DNA from: Pseudomonas asgharzadehiana
Lineage (GTDB): Bacteria; Pseudomonadota; Gammaproteobacteria; Pseudomonadales; Pseudomonadaceae
Length of the DNA stretch: 64,000 nucleotides
Assembly: GCF_019139815.1 (NCBI RefSeq)
Contig: NZ_CP077079.1
Location: 2,728,001 to 2,792,000 of the forward strand
Reading direction: 5' to 3'
Under the pieces are notes generated by a model. That model did no database searches and had not been told where the DNA came from. It saw only the letters and a program-made list of their open reading frames with translations. Numbering within the stretch: the stretch's first letter is position 1; each line of letters begins with the position of its first letter. The position numbers and the translations under genes are program-made. Below, piece by piece: positions 7,881 to 17,425 of the stretch.

Positions 7881-8330
7881 ATGGATATCGCGCGCCTAAC
7901 CCGCCCATTGCCAGGCCCTCGCGGCCAGCGTGGCTTCACCCTGATCGAGATCATGGTGGTGGTGGTCATCCTTGGGATCCTGGCGGCGATGGTGGTGCCC
8001 AAGGTACTCGACCGCCCGGACCAGGCGCGGGCTACGGCGGCCAGGCAGGATATCGGCGGCTTGATGCAGGCGCTGAAACTCTACCGCCTCGACCACGGCA
8101 CTTACCCGAGCATGAACCAAGGCCTGAAAGTGCTGGTGGAACGCCCGGCGGACGCCAAGAACAACACCTGGCGGGCCTACCTCGACCGCTTGCCCAACGA
8201 CCCCTGGGGCCACCCGTATCATTACCTCAACCCGGGCGCCAACGGTGAAGTCGATGTGTTCTCTTTGGGCGCCGACGGCCAGCCGGACGGCGATGGCGTG
8301 AATGCCGATATCGGCTCCTGGCAGCTATAA
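7881..8330 (+). CDS. hxcT: Type II secretion major pseudopilin, GspG type (HxcT)
   Basis: 149 residues. The start at 7881 is chosen because AAGGAA lies about 8 nt upstream and the resulting leader (MDIARLTRPLPGPRGQRG then FTLIEIMVVVV) is a normal, rather long, prepilin leader. The mature part has GspG hallmarks: DRPDQARATAARQDIGGLMQ, the DHGTYPSMNQGL loop, LPNDPWGHPYHYL, and a Ca-site-like C-terminus (LGADGQPDGDGVNADIG). It polymerises into the pseudopilus that pushes substrates through HxcQ. It is the first gene of the rightward hxcT-X-Y-Z-Q-R-S run. Confidence 0.88.
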   Translation: MDIARLTRPLPGPRGQRGFTLIEIMVVVVILGILAAMVVPKVLDRPDQARATAARQDIGGLMQALKLYRLDHGTYPSMNQGLKVLVERPADAKNNTWRAYLDRLPNDPWGHPYHYLNPGANGEVDVFSLGADGQPDGDGVNADIGSWQL

Positions 8331-8338
8331 GGCGCGCC

Positions 8339-9217
8339 ATGAAACGGTATTCGCCCGCAGCGGCGAAGCAGCGCGGCATGGCGATTATCAGCGCGTTGCT
8401 GATCGCGGCGGTGGTGGCGGTGCTTGCCGGCGCCATGTTGACGCGCCAGAGCGTGTTCACCCGCAGCCTGGAAGCCGAGCAATCGCGCATCCAGGGTCAA
8501 TGGTTGTTGCAAGGCAGCCTCGAGCGCACTCGACACATGCTGTGGGAAGCACGCCAGAAGGACGTGCTGACCCGTCTCGACCAGCCCTGGGCCCGCGCCC
8601 AGGGCGGTGCGTTCACCGGCCGGGTGGAAGACGAACAGGGCAAGTTCAACCTGCGTAACCTGGTCAACCGGCGACAGGTGGATGCCGAGCAGTTGCAAAG
8701 CTTCGAGCGCCTGTGTCGGCTGATCGGGGTCGACCCGGCGGTAAGCCGGCGCGTCAGCCAGCGGGTGATCGCATCGTATGACCAGCTCGATCAGCCCGCC
8801 GGCTACCCGATGCTGCGCAGCCTGCATGACCTGAGCGGTATCGACGGCCTCGACCCGGCGCTGTTGCAGCGCATGCAGGCGTATATCAGCGTGCTGCCCG
8901 ATATCACCTGGGTCAACGGCAACACCGCCCGCGCCGAAGTGCTCAGCGCCGTGGTGCCGTCGTTGAATCTGTCCCAGGCCCAGGCGTTGGTGGCCGAGCG
9001 GGATGCCGGGCATTGGTTTATCAACCGGGGGGACTTCGTCAACCGCCTGCACTTGCCCCAAGTGGCGGTGGATGCGGTACAGGTGGGCATCACCAGCGAG
9101 TGGTTTCGCCTGCAAGGCCAGGCGCGCCAGGACCAACGCAGGGTGACCCTCGACGCGTTGCTGCATCGCCCGGAAAACCAGCGGCCCCAGGTGATCTGGG
9201 CGCGGGTGGGCGTATGA
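8339..9217 (+). CDS. hxcX: Type II secretion minor pseudopilin, GspK type (HxcX)
   Basis: 292 residues, the long pseudopilin class. The N-terminus (KQRGMAIISALLIAAVVAVLA) has Gly|Met at the processing site and lacks the usual Glu at +5, which is normal for GspK. The large globular domain contains the two-part GspK helical region (about 100-240, e.g. LRNLVNRRQVDAEQLQSFERL and FVNRLHLPQVAVDAVQVG). It starts 9 bp after hxcT and its stop overlaps the next ATG (ATGA). Confidence 0.85.
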   Translation: MKRYSPAAAKQRGMAIISALLIAAVVAVLAGAMLTRQSVFTRSLEAEQSRIQGQWLLQGSLERTRHMLWEARQKDVLTRLDQPWARAQGGAFTGRVEDEQGKFNLRNLVNRRQVDAEQLQSFERLCRLIGVDPAVSRRVSQRVIASYDQLDQPAGYPMLRSLHDLSGIDGLDPALLQRMQAYISVLPDITWVNGNTARAEVLSAVVPSLNLSQAQALVAERDAGHWFINRGDFVNRLHLPQVAVDAVQVGITSEWFRLQGQARQDQRRVTLDALLHRPENQRPQVIWARVGV

Positions 9218-10284
9218 AACGCTTGCGCATTGGCTTGCCGCCGTTGGCTGATTTGACCGTGGACAGCCGCGTGACATTTGCCTGGCTGGAGCGCGACAGG
9301 GTGGTGTGCGAAGGTCATGAAAGCCTGGCGCGGCTGGGCAAAAACCACCCGGCAGTGGACTGCTTTCTGCATCCCCGCGACAGCCTGCTGACAAGCCTGG
9401 AGCTGCCACCATTGGCCGCCGCCAAAACCGCCGCCGCCGTGGCCTGCGCGGCGCAGGCGTTGATCCTGGGGCCGCTTGAGGCGATGCACGTGGCCCATGG
9501 CCCGCGCGAAAGCGATGGGCGCGTGCAGGTGGGTTGGGTGCCCAAGGCCGGGCTGGCGCAACTGAGCCAGGTATTGGCGCAGGCGCAGCTCAGGTTGCGT
9601 GGCCTGTACCCGGCGCCCTATGCCTTGCCGGCAGGAGCTGCGACGCTGGACGAAGGGTATTTGTTGACGCGCGACAGCCTGCAACAAGCGGCGGTGCATC
9701 CATTGGGTGTGCAGGTGCTGGATGTGCCGCTGGTGGACGCGTCGCAGCGTTGGGCCGGTGCCGTTCCCGCGTGGGGCTTGCACGCTCGTCTTCGCCAACC
9801 GTCCAGCGGCGGCTGGGGCAGGGCGCTGGGGTGCGTCGCGCTGGCCACGGCCATCTGGAGCCTGGGCCTCAACCTCTATGCGGCCCGCCAAGTCGAAGAG
9901 GGCCAGCGGCTCAAGGCCTTGATGAGCCGCCAAGTGCGCCAGGCGTTTCCCGAATTGCCGGTGGTGCTCAACCCGTTGCAACAGGCGCGTCAACAATTGG
10001 CCGCCCGCCAGGCCGGCGCCGCCGCCGACCCCGGCCAGCGCTTTCCCGGCCTGCTGCAACTGGCGGGCAGCCACCTGCCGTTTATGGTGGGCAGCGTCGA
10101 TACGTTGACCTTTGAACAGGGGCGCCTGCACCTGCAAATGCTCGCCGACAGCCGCAGCCCCGCCGCCGAGGGCGAGTGGCAAGCCGCGTTGGGCCAGGCA
10201 GGGTTTGCCGCCACGCGCGATGACCACGGCTGGAGCATCGCGCCGACGCCCGCCGCTGAACAAGCGGAGGTTGGCGATGAATAA
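9214..10284 (+). CDS. hxcY: Type II secretion inner-membrane platform protein, GspL type (HxcY)
   Basis: 356 residues: a cytoplasmic actin-like domain (about 1-195), one membrane helix (about 208-227, ALGCVALATAIWSLGLNLYA) and a periplasmic ferredoxin-like domain. GspL recruits the secretion ATPase to the membrane. The ATG at 9214 overlaps the hxcX stop; the last 8 bp overlap hxcZ. Sequence conservation is low, as is usual for GspL, so the assignment leans on topology and position. Confidence 0.8.
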   Translation: MKRLRIGLPPLADLTVDSRVTFAWLERDRVVCEGHESLARLGKNHPAVDCFLHPRDSLLTSLELPPLAAAKTAAAVACAAQALILGPLEAMHVAHGPRESDGRVQVGWVPKAGLAQLSQVLAQAQLRLRGLYPAPYALPAGAATLDEGYLLTRDSLQQAAVHPLGVQVLDVPLVDASQRWAGAVPAWGLHARLRQPSSGGWGRALGCVALATAIWSLGLNLYAARQVEEGQRLKALMSRQVRQAFPELPVVLNPLQQARQQLAARQAGAAADPGQRFPGLLQLAGSHLPFMVGSVDTLTFEQGRLHLQMLADSRSPAAEGEWQAALGQAGFAATRDDHGWSIAPTPAAEQAEVGDE

Positions 10285-10786
10285 ATGGCAGCGCATGCGC
10301 GGCCAGGCCAACGTGTTCTGGAACGGCCTGGCCGTGCGTGAAAAACGCATGCTGGCCGGTGCCGGCCTGGTGCTGGCGAGCCTGTTGAGCTGGTTAGTAC
10401 TGGTGCAGCCCGCGCTGAAAAAAATCGACTACTGGCAAGCCGAAACGCCCAAGTTACGCGCCCAGGCCGCCGCCTTGCAGGTGCTGTTGCAGGACGTCGC
10501 CGCGCCTCGGCTCGCCGATGAAACCGCGCTGCGCCAGACCCTGGACAGTGCCGGCCTGCAAGGCCATTACCAGGTGCAGGCGCTGGGCTCCGGTTGGCGG
10601 CTGACCTTCGATAACGCCCCGGCAGACGCCGTGGTGGGCTGGTTGCTGGGCAATCCCCGTTCGTTTTCTCTGGAGGTGTCCGAGGCGCGCTTGCAACGTG
10701 CCGTGGATGCCGTCGACACCTCGGCCGGCACTGTGTCCGGGACCGTTCGCATGGATCAGGCGCTTGGCGCTAAGGAAGCTTCATGA
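10277..10786 (+). CDS. hxcZ: Type II secretion inner-membrane platform protein, GspM type (HxcZ)
   Basis: 169 residues: short cytoplasmic N-terminus (MNKWQRMRGQANVFWNGL), one membrane segment (about 34-52, GAGLVLASLLSWLVLVQPAL), a heptad-like helix, then a small periplasmic ferredoxin-like domain. The topology and placement directly after the GspL gene identify it as GspM. The gene overlaps both neighbours (8 bp with hxcY, 4 bp with hxcQ), consistent with translational coupling of the platform proteins. Confidence 0.8.
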   Translation: MNKWQRMRGQANVFWNGLAVREKRMLAGAGLVLASLLSWLVLVQPALKKIDYWQAETPKLRAQAAALQVLLQDVAAPRLADETALRQTLDSAGLQGHYQVQALGSGWRLTFDNAPADAVVGWLLGNPRSFSLEVSEARLQRAVDAVDTSAGTVSGTVRMDQALGAKEAS

Positions 10787-13083
10787 AGTGGTCAGTCCCG
10801 CCGTTTCGCACCGTTGCGCCATTGCTGTTGCTGGCCCTCAGTGCGTGCAGTACCCAGGAGGCCGCCAAGCCGTTGCTGGTGGACAGCGAACTCGGCCAGC
10901 CGCTGGCCGACACTCGTCGCCATGGCGATACCGTGCTCGATCGCCAGCGCGACGCCGTGCCCAAAGCCGCCGCACCCCACCGGCTGACCAACAGCGCCCG
11001 AGGCCAGGCGCCGACGACCGTCAAGGCGCGCAACCCGCTGGGCGACCAGTCGGTGCAACTCAACTTTGTCGAGGCCGATATCCAGGCGGTGGTGCGCGCA
11101 CTGTCCCGCGCCACCGGCCAGCAGTTCCTGGTGGACCCGCGCGTAAAAGGCAACCTCACCCTGGTCAGCGAAGGCCAGGTTCCCGCACACCAGGCTTACG
11201 ACATGCTGCTGGCCGCGCTGCGCATGCAGGGCTTCAGCGTGGTGGACGTGGGCGGCGTGGCCCAAGTGGTGCCAGAGGCCGATGCCAAGCTGCTTGGCGG
11301 GCCGATGTACAGTGCCGGCAGCAGCGGCATGCAGACCCGCACCTTTCGCCTGCAATACGAAAACGCGGTGAACCTGATCCCGGTGCTGCGCCCCATCGTG
11401 TCGCCCAACAACCCGATCAATGCCTACCCCGGCAACAACAGCATCGTCATCACGGACTACGCGGAGAACCTCGCGCGGGTCGCGCAGATCATCAGTGGCA
11501 TCGACACCCCGAGCGCCATCGATACCGATGTGGTGCAGATCCAGAACGGCATCGCCGTGGACATCGCCGCCATGGTTGCCGAGCTTCTGGAAACCCAGGG
11601 CGCCGACCAGACCCAGAAAATCAACGTGATCGGCGACCCGCGTTCCAACTCGATCATCATCCGCTCTGGCAGCCCCGAGCGTACCGAGCTGGCGCGCAAC
11701 CTGATCTACAAACTCGACAACGCCCAAAGCAACCCGAGCAATATGCACGTGGTGTACCTGCGCAATGCTCAGGCGGGCAAGTTGGCGCAGTCGCTGCGCG
11801 GGTTGCTCACCGGGGAAAGCGAGTCCGGCGTCAGCGACGACGCCCGCGGCAAGCTCAGCAGCATGGGCGGCAGCGGCCAGAACAGCGCGCAAGGCGGCGC
11901 GGCCCAGAACAGCAGTGGCACGCCCACCGGCAGCGGTGTGTCGCCGGGGTATGGGCAAACCAACTCGACCACCGGCAGCAACAGCACCTCCAAGGATCAG
12001 GACACCGCCTTCAGCGCCGGCGGCGTGACCATCCAGGCGGACGCCACCACCAACACCTTGCTGATTTCCGCGCCGGACCCGCTGTACCGCAACCTGCGCG
12101 AAGTGATCGACATGCTCGACCAACGCCGCGCCCAAGTGGTGATCGAGAGCCTGATCGTCGAAGTGGGCGAGGACGACGCCACCGAGTTCGGTGTGCAATG
12201 GCAGGCCGGCAACCTGGCGGGCAAGGGCGGCTTTGGTGGCGTCAACCTCGGCGGCAGCGGCCTTGCGACCACCGCCAAGACCAGCCTCGACGTGCTGCCC
12301 AAGGGCCTGAACGTCGGCGTGGTCAACGGCACCGTGGATATTCCGGGGATCGGCAAGGTGCTCGACCTCAAAGTGCTGGCCCGTGCGTTGAAGAGCAAAG
12401 GCGGCACCAACGTGCTGTCCACACCCAACCTGCTGACCCTGGACAATGAAGCGGCGAGTATTTTCGTGGGGCAGACCATCCCGTTCGTCACCGGCAGTTA
12501 CGTCACCGGTGGCGGCGGCACCAGCAACAACCCGTTCCAGACCGTGCAGCGTGAAGAGGTGGGGCTCAAGTTGAACGTGCGCCCGCAGATTTCCGAGGGC
12601 GGCACGGTCAAGCTGGATATCTACCAAGAGGTCAGCAGCGTGGACACGCGCACCTCGGTGGACGCGGGCACGGTGACCAACAAACGCGCGATCGACACCA
12701 GCATTTTGCTGGATGACGGGCAGATCATGGTGCTTGGCGGGTTGCTGCAGGACGGTTACAGCCAGAGCAACGACGCGGTGCCGTGGCTCGCTGATATTCC
12801 GGGGTTGGGCGCGTTGTTTCGCAATGAAAAGCGCAGTCTCAGCAAGACCAACCTGATGGTGTTCCTGCGGCCCTACATCATTCGCGACAGTGGGGCGGGG
12901 CGCAGTATCACGTTGAACCGCTACGAGTTCATGCGCCGGGCCCAGGGTGGGTTGCAGCCTGAGCACAGCTGGGCGATGCCGGACGTGCAGGCGCCGCAGC
13001 TGCCGTCGGTGGAGAAGGCGATTCCCGGCCAGCAGGGGCCCAGGGCGGTAATCCGGGCGGTGCCGGTAGGTACGCAACCATGA
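10783..13083 (+). CDS. hxcQ: Type II secretion lipoprotein secretin, GspD type (HxcQ)
   Basis: 766 residues. The signal peptide ends in a lipobox (LLLLALSAC, Cys22) with Ser at +2, i.e. outer-membrane sorting, so this is a self-targeting 'liposecretin' as described for P. aeruginosa HxcQ; no separate pilotin gene is present. An N0 domain (about 88-160, [20 protein letters not shown]) and N1-N3 repeats follow; a Gly/Ser/Asn-rich linker (about 360-405) interrupts N3. The secretin core (about 470-710) contains [20 protein letters not shown], the gate segment with [20 protein letters not shown], and [13 protein letters not shown]. Confidence 0.92.
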   Translation: MKWSVPPFRTVAPLLLLALSACSTQEAAKPLLVDSELGQPLADTRRHGDTVLDRQRDAVPKAAAPHRLTNSARGQAPTTVKARNPLGDQSVQLNFVEADIQAVVRALSRATGQQFLVDPRVKGNLTLVSEGQVPAHQAYDMLLAALRMQGFSVVDVGGVAQVVPEADAKLLGGPMYSAGSSGMQTRTFRLQYENAVNLIPVLRPIVSPNNPINAYPGNNSIVITDYAENLARVAQIISGIDTPSAIDTDVVQIQNGIAVDIAAMVAELLETQGADQTQKINVIGDPRSNSIIIRSGSPERTELARNLIYKLDNAQSNPSNMHVVYLRNAQAGKLAQSLRGLLTGESESGVSDDARGKLSSMGGSGQNSAQGGAAQNSSGTPTGSGVSPGYGQTNSTTGSNSTSKDQDTAFSAGGVTIQADATTNTLLISAPDPLYRNLREVIDMLDQRRAQVVIESLIVEVGEDDATEFGVQWQAGNLAGKGGFGGVNLGGSGLATTAKTSLDVLPKGLNVGVVNGTVDIPGIGKVLDLKVLARALKSKGGTNVLSTPNLLTLDNEAASIFVGQTIPFVTGSYVTGGGGTSNNPFQTVQREEVGLKLNVRPQISEGGTVKLDIYQEVSSVDTRTSVDAGTVTNKRAIDTSILLDDGQIMVLGGLLQDGYSQSNDAVPWLADIPGLGALFRNEKRSLSKTNLMVFLRPYIIRDSGAGRSITLNRYEFMRRAQGGLQPEHSWAMPDVQAPQLPSVEKAIPGQQGPRAVIRAVPVGTQP

Positions 13084-14498
13084 GCCTGCTCCCCTACGCC
13101 TGGGCCAAGTCCCAACGCATCCTCCTGCGCCCAGGCGAAGAGGGCATGCTGCTGACCGTCTGCCCTTCAACCCCTGGCTGGTCGATCAGCGAAGTTCAGC
13201 GCCAATTCGGCCAGGCGCGCGTCGAGCAGGTGCGCGACGACGAACTCGACGGCCTGCTCACCGGTGCTTATGCCGACACCGGCAGCGCCGCGGCTGTCGT
13301 GGGCGCCGCGGAAAACGAGGTGGACCTGGACCGCCTGATGCAAGACATGCCCGAGATCACCGACCTGCTCGACACCCAGGACGGCGCGCCGGTGATCCGC
13401 ATGATCAACGCCTTGCTCACCCAGGCGGCACGGGATGAAGCCAGTGACATCCACATCGAACCCTATGAAACCCATTCCGTGGTGCGCTACCGCGTCGACG
13501 GCACGCTGCGCGATGTGGTGTCGCCGCGCAAGGCGCTGCACGGCGCGTTGGTGTCGCGGATCAAGATCATGGCCCAGCTCGATATTGCCGAAAAACGCCT
13601 GCCCCAGGACGGGCGCATCGCGCTGCGCGTGGCCGGGCGGCCGATTGATATTCGCGTGTCGACGGTGCCCACCGGGCATGGCGAGCGCGTGGTCATGCGT
13701 TTGCTGGACAAGCAGGCCGGGCGTTTGCAACTGGAAACCCTGGGCATGGCCCCGGCATTGCTGGCGCGTCTGGACACGTTGATTCGCCAGCCCCACGGCA
13801 TCGTGCTGGTCACCGGCCCTACCGGCAGCGGCAAAACCACCAGCCTGTACGCCGCCCTGGCGCGGCTGGATGCGAGCACCAGCAATATCCTGACCGTGGA
13901 AGACCCGGTGGAATACGACCTGCCCGGCATCAGCCAGATCCAGGTCAACGCCAAGATCGACATGACCTTCGGCCTGGCGCTGCGAGCGATTCTGCGCCAG
14001 GACCCGGACATCATCATGATCGGCGAAATACGCGACCTGGAGACCGCGCAGATCGCCGTGCAAGCCTCGCTCACCGGCCACTTGGTGCTCGCCACCCTGC
14101 ACACCAACGACGCCGTGTCGGCGGTCAATCGCTTGGTCGACATGGGCGTCGAACCGTTCCTGCTGGCCTCGTCGTTGTTGGGCGTATTGGCGCAACGGCT
14201 GGTACGGCGGCTGTGCCCGCACTGCAAGCAGCAAGACCCGGCCGCGCCCGGCATGTGGCGCCCGGTGGGGTGTGCCCATTGCAATCAGATCGGCTACAGC
14301 GGGCGTACCGGTATCCATGAATTGTTTTGCGTCGACGATGACGTGCGCAGCCTGATCCACCAGGGCGCCAATGAGCAGGACCTGCGCCTGGCCGCGCGCC
14401 GCGCCGGAATGTTGAGCCTGCGTGAAGACGGCGAGCGCTGGGTGCGCAGCGGCGCCACCGCGCCCGAAGAAATCCTGCGCGTGACACGGGACGCCTGA
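13080..14498 (+). CDS. hxcR: Type II secretion ATPase, GspE type (HxcR)
   Basis: 472 residues. Walker [10 protein letters not shown] (Lys252), Asp box ([14 protein letters not shown]), Walker B ([12 protein letters not shown]) and His box ([14 protein letters not shown]) are intact, and the tetracysteine zinc motif is present as CPHC and CAHC about 15 residues apart. The arginine-rich N2E region ([19 protein letters not shown]) precedes the catalytic domain. It powers pseudopilus assembly through HxcS and HxcY. ATG at 13080 overlaps the secretin stop by 4 bp. Confidence 0.93.
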   Translation: MSLLPYAWAKSQRILLRPGEEGMLLTVCPSTPGWSISEVQRQFGQARVEQVRDDELDGLLTGAYADTGSAAAVVGAAENEVDLDRLMQDMPEITDLLDTQDGAPVIRMINALLTQAARDEASDIHIEPYETHSVVRYRVDGTLRDVVSPRKALHGALVSRIKIMAQLDIAEKRLPQDGRIALRVAGRPIDIRVSTVPTGHGERVVMRLLDKQAGRLQLETLGMAPALLARLDTLIRQPHGIVLVTGPTGSGKTTSLYAALARLDASTSNILTVEDPVEYDLPGISQIQVNAKIDMTFGLALRAILRQDPDIIMIGEIRDLETAQIAVQASLTGHLVLATLHTNDAVSAVNRLVDMGVEPFLLASSLLGVLAQRLVRRLCPHCKQQDPAAPGMWRPVGCAHCNQIGYSGRTGIHELFCVDDDVRSLIHQGANEQDLRLAARRAGMLSLREDGERWVRSGATAPEEILRVTRDA

Positions 14499-15709
14499 TG
14501 AATCGCTATCGCTATGAAGCCGCCGATGCCAACGGCAAGGTCGAGGCCGGGCATCTGGAAGCCGACAGCCAGAGCGGGGCGTTTGCGCTGCTGCGCAGCC
14601 GTGGCCTGACGGCGTTGCGGGTGCAGGTCGAAGGTACTCGGCAAGCGGCTGCCGGCGGCGGTCTGTTTACGGCGAAACTGTCGGACAACGACCTGGCCTG
14701 GGCCACGCGGCAACTGGCGAGCCTGCTCGGCGCGAGTTTGCCGTTGGAAGCGGCGCTGAGTGCCACGGTGGAGCAGGCAGAGAAAAAGCACATTGCCCAG
14801 ACCCTGGCCGCCGTGCGCGCCGATGTGCGCGGCGGCATGCGCCTGGCCGATGCGTTGGCGGCGCGGCCACGGGATTTCCCGTCGATTTACCGCGCCTTGA
14901 TCGCGGCGGGGGAGGAGTCCGGCGACCTGGCCCAGGTCATGGAGCGCCTGGCGGACTACATCGAGGAGCGCAACAACCTGCGCGGCAAGATTCTCACCGC
15001 GTTCATCTACCCCGGCGTGGTGGGGTTGGTGTCCATCGGTATCGTGATTTTTTTGCTCAGCTACGTGGTGCCCCAGGTCGTCAGCGCGTTTTCCCAGGCG
15101 CGCCAGGATCTGCCGGGGCTGACCCTGGCGATGCTCAACGCCAGTGACTTTATTCGCGCCTGGGGCTGGCTGTGTTTTGCCGGCATTGTCGGCGGTTTTT
15201 GGGGCTGGCGCCTGTACCTGCGCAACCCGGTGGCGCGGCTGAACTGGCATAGCCGCGTGCTGCGCCTGCCCCTGATCGGGCGCTTTGTGCTGGGCCTTAA
15301 CACCGCCAGGTTTGCCTCGACCCTGGCGATCCTCGGCGGTGCCGGGGTGCCGCTGCTGCGCGCCCTGGAAGCGGCGCGGCAAACCTTGTCCAACGAGCGC
15401 TTGAGCCAGTGCGTCAACGACGCCACCGCCAAGGTGCGCGAAGGGGTCAACCTGGCCCCGGCGCTGGCGGTGGAAAAGGTCTTCCCGCCGGTGCTGATCC
15501 ACCTGATCGCCAGCGGCGAAAAGACCGGCTCGCTGCCACCGATGCTTGAGCGCGCGGCGCAAACCCTGTCGCGGGATATCGAACGCCGGGCCATGGGCAT
15601 GACCGCGTTGCTGGAGCCGCTGATGATCGTGGTGATGGGCGCGGTGGTGCTGGTGATCGTGATGGCGGTGCTGTTGCCGATCATCGAGATCAATCAGTTG
15701 GTCACCTAG
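14498..15709 (+). CDS. hxcS: Type II secretion polytopic inner-membrane protein, GspF type (HxcS)
   Basis: 403 residues. An N-terminal YRYEAADANGKVEAGHLEAD segment and two GspF repeats (about 65-190 and 270-395) each with the family motif (AALIAAGEESGDLAQVMERLA-type, and LIHLIASGEKTGSLPPMLE), with three membrane helices. It forms the rotor on which HxcR acts. Start and upstream stop share one base (TGATG). It ends the contiguous hxc run; the next gene is the likely secreted substrate, 336 bp away. Confidence 0.92.
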   Translation: MNRYRYEAADANGKVEAGHLEADSQSGAFALLRSRGLTALRVQVEGTRQAAAGGGLFTAKLSDNDLAWATRQLASLLGASLPLEAALSATVEQAEKKHIAQTLAAVRADVRGGMRLADALAARPRDFPSIYRALIAAGEESGDLAQVMERLADYIEERNNLRGKILTAFIYPGVVGLVSIGIVIFLLSYVVPQVVSAFSQARQDLPGLTLAMLNASDFIRAWGWLCFAGIVGGFWGWRLYLRNPVARLNWHSRVLRLPLIGRFVLGLNTARFASTLAILGGAGVPLLRALEAARQTLSNERLSQCVNDATAKVREGVNLAPALAVEKVFPPVLIHLIASGEKTGSLPPMLERAAQTLSRDIERRAMGMTALLEPLMIVVMGAVVLVIVMAVLLPIIEINQLVT

Positions 15710-16045
15710 GTCAGCGGAGCGAACTCGGGTTCCTCATCCTGTCATGTTTCAACCGCTCGACACGCTCCGTGCGGTCTCCAGCCCAGGGTTGCGAAGCCGT
15801 ACTGAAACGCCGCTGTCACGTGGGCCAAAACCGCTCGAAAGCATGACCAAAACACCCGAGAATCTTTTTAAAATCAAGCGCTTCCTCCCGAGGTTTTTTC
15901 CTATATCTGTCATCGGAAACTGCGAGTTTCGTTCCCATGGTTTTCACCCAGGCCACCCCCCGCGTACCGGCCTGGGACCGAAGCCATGGCGTCATGCAAG
16001 AGCCATCTACCCCAAACGTACAAACACGACGAAAGGAGATTCTTC
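15710..16045. other. 336-bp intergenic region between hxcS and the DING gene
   Basis: No credible gene. It contains three CTGTCAY heptamers on the plus strand (15739, 15813, 15907), the half-site of PHO boxes; only the middle one has a good second half. A sigma-70 -10-like TAAAAT is at 15869-15874. No strong terminator for hxcS is visible. The AAGGAG ribosome-binding site of the next gene is at its right end. Confidence 0.5.
15802..15819 (+). promoter_or_regulatory. Candidate PHO box upstream of the DING gene
   Basis: CTGAAAC-GCCG-CTGTCAC matches the PhoB consensus CTGTCAT-N4-CTGTCAY at 12 of 14 informative positions with the correct 11-bp repeat spacing. It lies 226 bp upstream of the start codon, further than usual, and no good -10 element sits at the expected distance, so it could serve a promoter with a long leader or be one of several sites. 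Confidence 0.5.
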
Positions 16046-17227
16046 ATGTTTAAGCGCAACGTTCTCGCGGTATCCATGACCCTCGCCGCACTGTGCTCGG
16101 CCCAGGCTGCACTGGCTGACATCAACGGTGGTGGTGCAACCCTGCCACAAGCGCTGTACCAGACTTCCGGCGTGCTGACTGCCGGTTTTGCCCCGTACAT
16201 CGGCGTGGGCAGCGGTAACGGCAAGGCCGCCTTCCTGAACAACGACTACACCAAGTTCCAGGCCGGCGTGACGAACAAGAACGTGCACTGGGCGGGCAGC
16301 GACTCCAAGCTGAGCGCCACTGAGCTGTCGACCTACGCGTCTGCCAAGCAACCGACCTGGGGCAAGTTGATCCAGGTGCCGTCGGTGGGGACTGCGGTCG
16401 CTATTCCCTTCAACAAAAGCGGCACCGCAGCGGTTGACCTGAGCGTCAGCGAGCTGTGCGGTGTGTTCTCGGGGCGTATCACTGACTGGAGCGGTATTTC
16501 CGGTTCCGGCCGTACCGGCGCGATCACCGTGGTCTACCGTAGCGAAAGCAGTGGCACCACCGAGTTGTTCACCCGTTTCCTCAACGCCAAGTGCGCTGAA
16601 ACCGGCACCTTCAATATCTCCACCACGTTCGGCACCAGCTACACCGGTGGTTTGCCTGCCGGCGCCGTTTCTGCCGCCGGCAGCCAAGGTGTGATGACCG
16701 CATTGGCCGGCGCCGACGGTGGTATCACCTATATGAGCCCTGATTTCGCGGCCCCAACCCTGGCCGGTCTGGACGACGCGACCAAAGTGGCACGTGTCGG
16801 CAAGGACGTCGCGACCAACACTGCGGGCGTTTCGCCTGCCGCCGCTAACGTCTCCGCTGCCATCAACGCCGTACCCGTGCCGGCCTCCACCGAGCGTGGC
16901 AACCCGGACGCCTGGGTTCCAGTGTTCGGTAAAGCCAACACCGCCGGCGTGCAGCCTTACCCTACCTCGGGCTACCCGATCCTGGGCTTCACCAACCTGA
17001 TCTTCAGCCAGTGCTACGCCGATGCCACCCAGACCAGCCAAGTGCGTGATTTCTTCGCCAAGCACTACGGCGCCTCCAACAACAACGATGCAGCCATCAC
17101 CGCCAACGCTTTCGTGCCGCTGCCAACCGCTTGGAAAGCCACCGTTCGCGCCAGCTTCCTGACCGCGAGCAACGCCCTGAGCATCGGCAACACCAACGTC
17201 TGCAACGGTATCGGTCGTCCGCTGTAA
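16046..17227 (+). CDS. DING-family phosphate-binding protein / LapA-like alkaline phosphatase
   Basis: 393 residues; signal peptide of 24 residues, so the mature protein begins DINGGGATLPQ, the signature of DING proteins (mature about 369 residues, the family length). PstS-like phosphate-site loops are visible: GVGSGNGKAAFL and YRSESSGTTELFTRFL. Four cysteines (LCGV, AKCAE, SQCYA, NVCNG) suggest two disulfides and extracellular life. P. aeruginosa keeps LapA, a DING-type low-molecular-weight alkaline phosphatase secreted by Hxc, at the same position, so this is the likely Hxc substrate. Whether it binds or hydrolyses phosphate esters cannot be read from sequence. Start at 16046 has AAGGAG at 8 nt; a strong terminator follows. 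Confidence 0.88.
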   Translation: MFKRNVLAVSMTLAALCSAQAALADINGGGATLPQALYQTSGVLTAGFAPYIGVGSGNGKAAFLNNDYTKFQAGVTNKNVHWAGSDSKLSATELSTYASAKQPTWGKLIQVPSVGTAVAIPFNKSGTAAVDLSVSELCGVFSGRITDWSGISGSGRTGAITVVYRSESSGTTELFTRFLNAKCAETGTFNISTTFGTSYTGGLPAGAVSAAGSQGVMTALAGADGGITYMSPDFAAPTLAGLDDATKVARVGKDVATNTAGVSPAAANVSAAINAVPVPASTERGNPDAWVPVFGKANTAGVQPYPTSGYPILGFTNLIFSQCYADATQTSQVRDFFAKHYGASNNNDAAITANAFVPLPTAWKATVRASFLTASNALSIGNTNVCNGIGRPL

Positions 17228-17256
17228 CCCTCGCTTTCAACGACCTGCACCACCTG

Positions 17257-17289
17257 ATCAGCAACGGCCTGCGCCGTTGCTGATTTTTT
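17257..17289 (+). terminator. Rho-independent terminator after the DING gene
   Basis: A perfect 12-bp stem (ATCAGCAACGGC with GCCGTTGCTGAT), 4-nt loop CTGC, then a run of five T. It separates the DING gene from the pdt transcripts. Confidence 0.92.
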
Positions 17290-17318
17290 GCGTGGGTGCC
17301 CGCCGTTACCAGCCCTAT

Positions 17319-17353
17319 GTGAACTTTGCATGACATAAGTTCAGTCCCGTCTC
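17319..17353 (+). promoter_or_regulatory. Putative PhoB/VreI-type promoter element of pdtA
   Basis: A 24-bp block (17319-17342) reads GTGAACTTTGC then ATGACATAAGTTC. It holds a direct repeat TGAAC-N6-TGACA with 11-bp spacing, i.e. a reversed PHO-box layout, and also a 7-bp inverted repeat TGAACTT...AAGTTCA. CCCGTCTC follows at 17346-17353, resembling an ECF -10 element. A block identical at 20 of 24 positions, plus the same CCCGTCTC, occurs upstream of phdA. The roles of PhoB and VreI are inferred from the P. aeruginosa system. Confidence 0.55.
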
Positions 17354-17425
17354 CCGCCAACCGCCTAACCCTCATACGTGAGCCTGTCTTGCTCCCTGCG
17401 TGATAACAAAGAAGGAAGATTCCCG

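Noticed and set aside
10698..13170. Long open frames of several hundred codons overlapping the secretin gene on both strands (e.g. 10698-12449 plus, 10792-13170 minus)
   Set aside because: They have no recognisable domains, are rich in Arg/Ala/Gly/His as expected for alternate frames of high-GC genes, and overlap a clear secretin.
15744..16045. Short open frame of about 111 codons between hxcS and the DING gene
   Set aside because: It overlaps the regulatory region and the 5' end of the DING gene, has no ribosome-binding site and no family resemblance.
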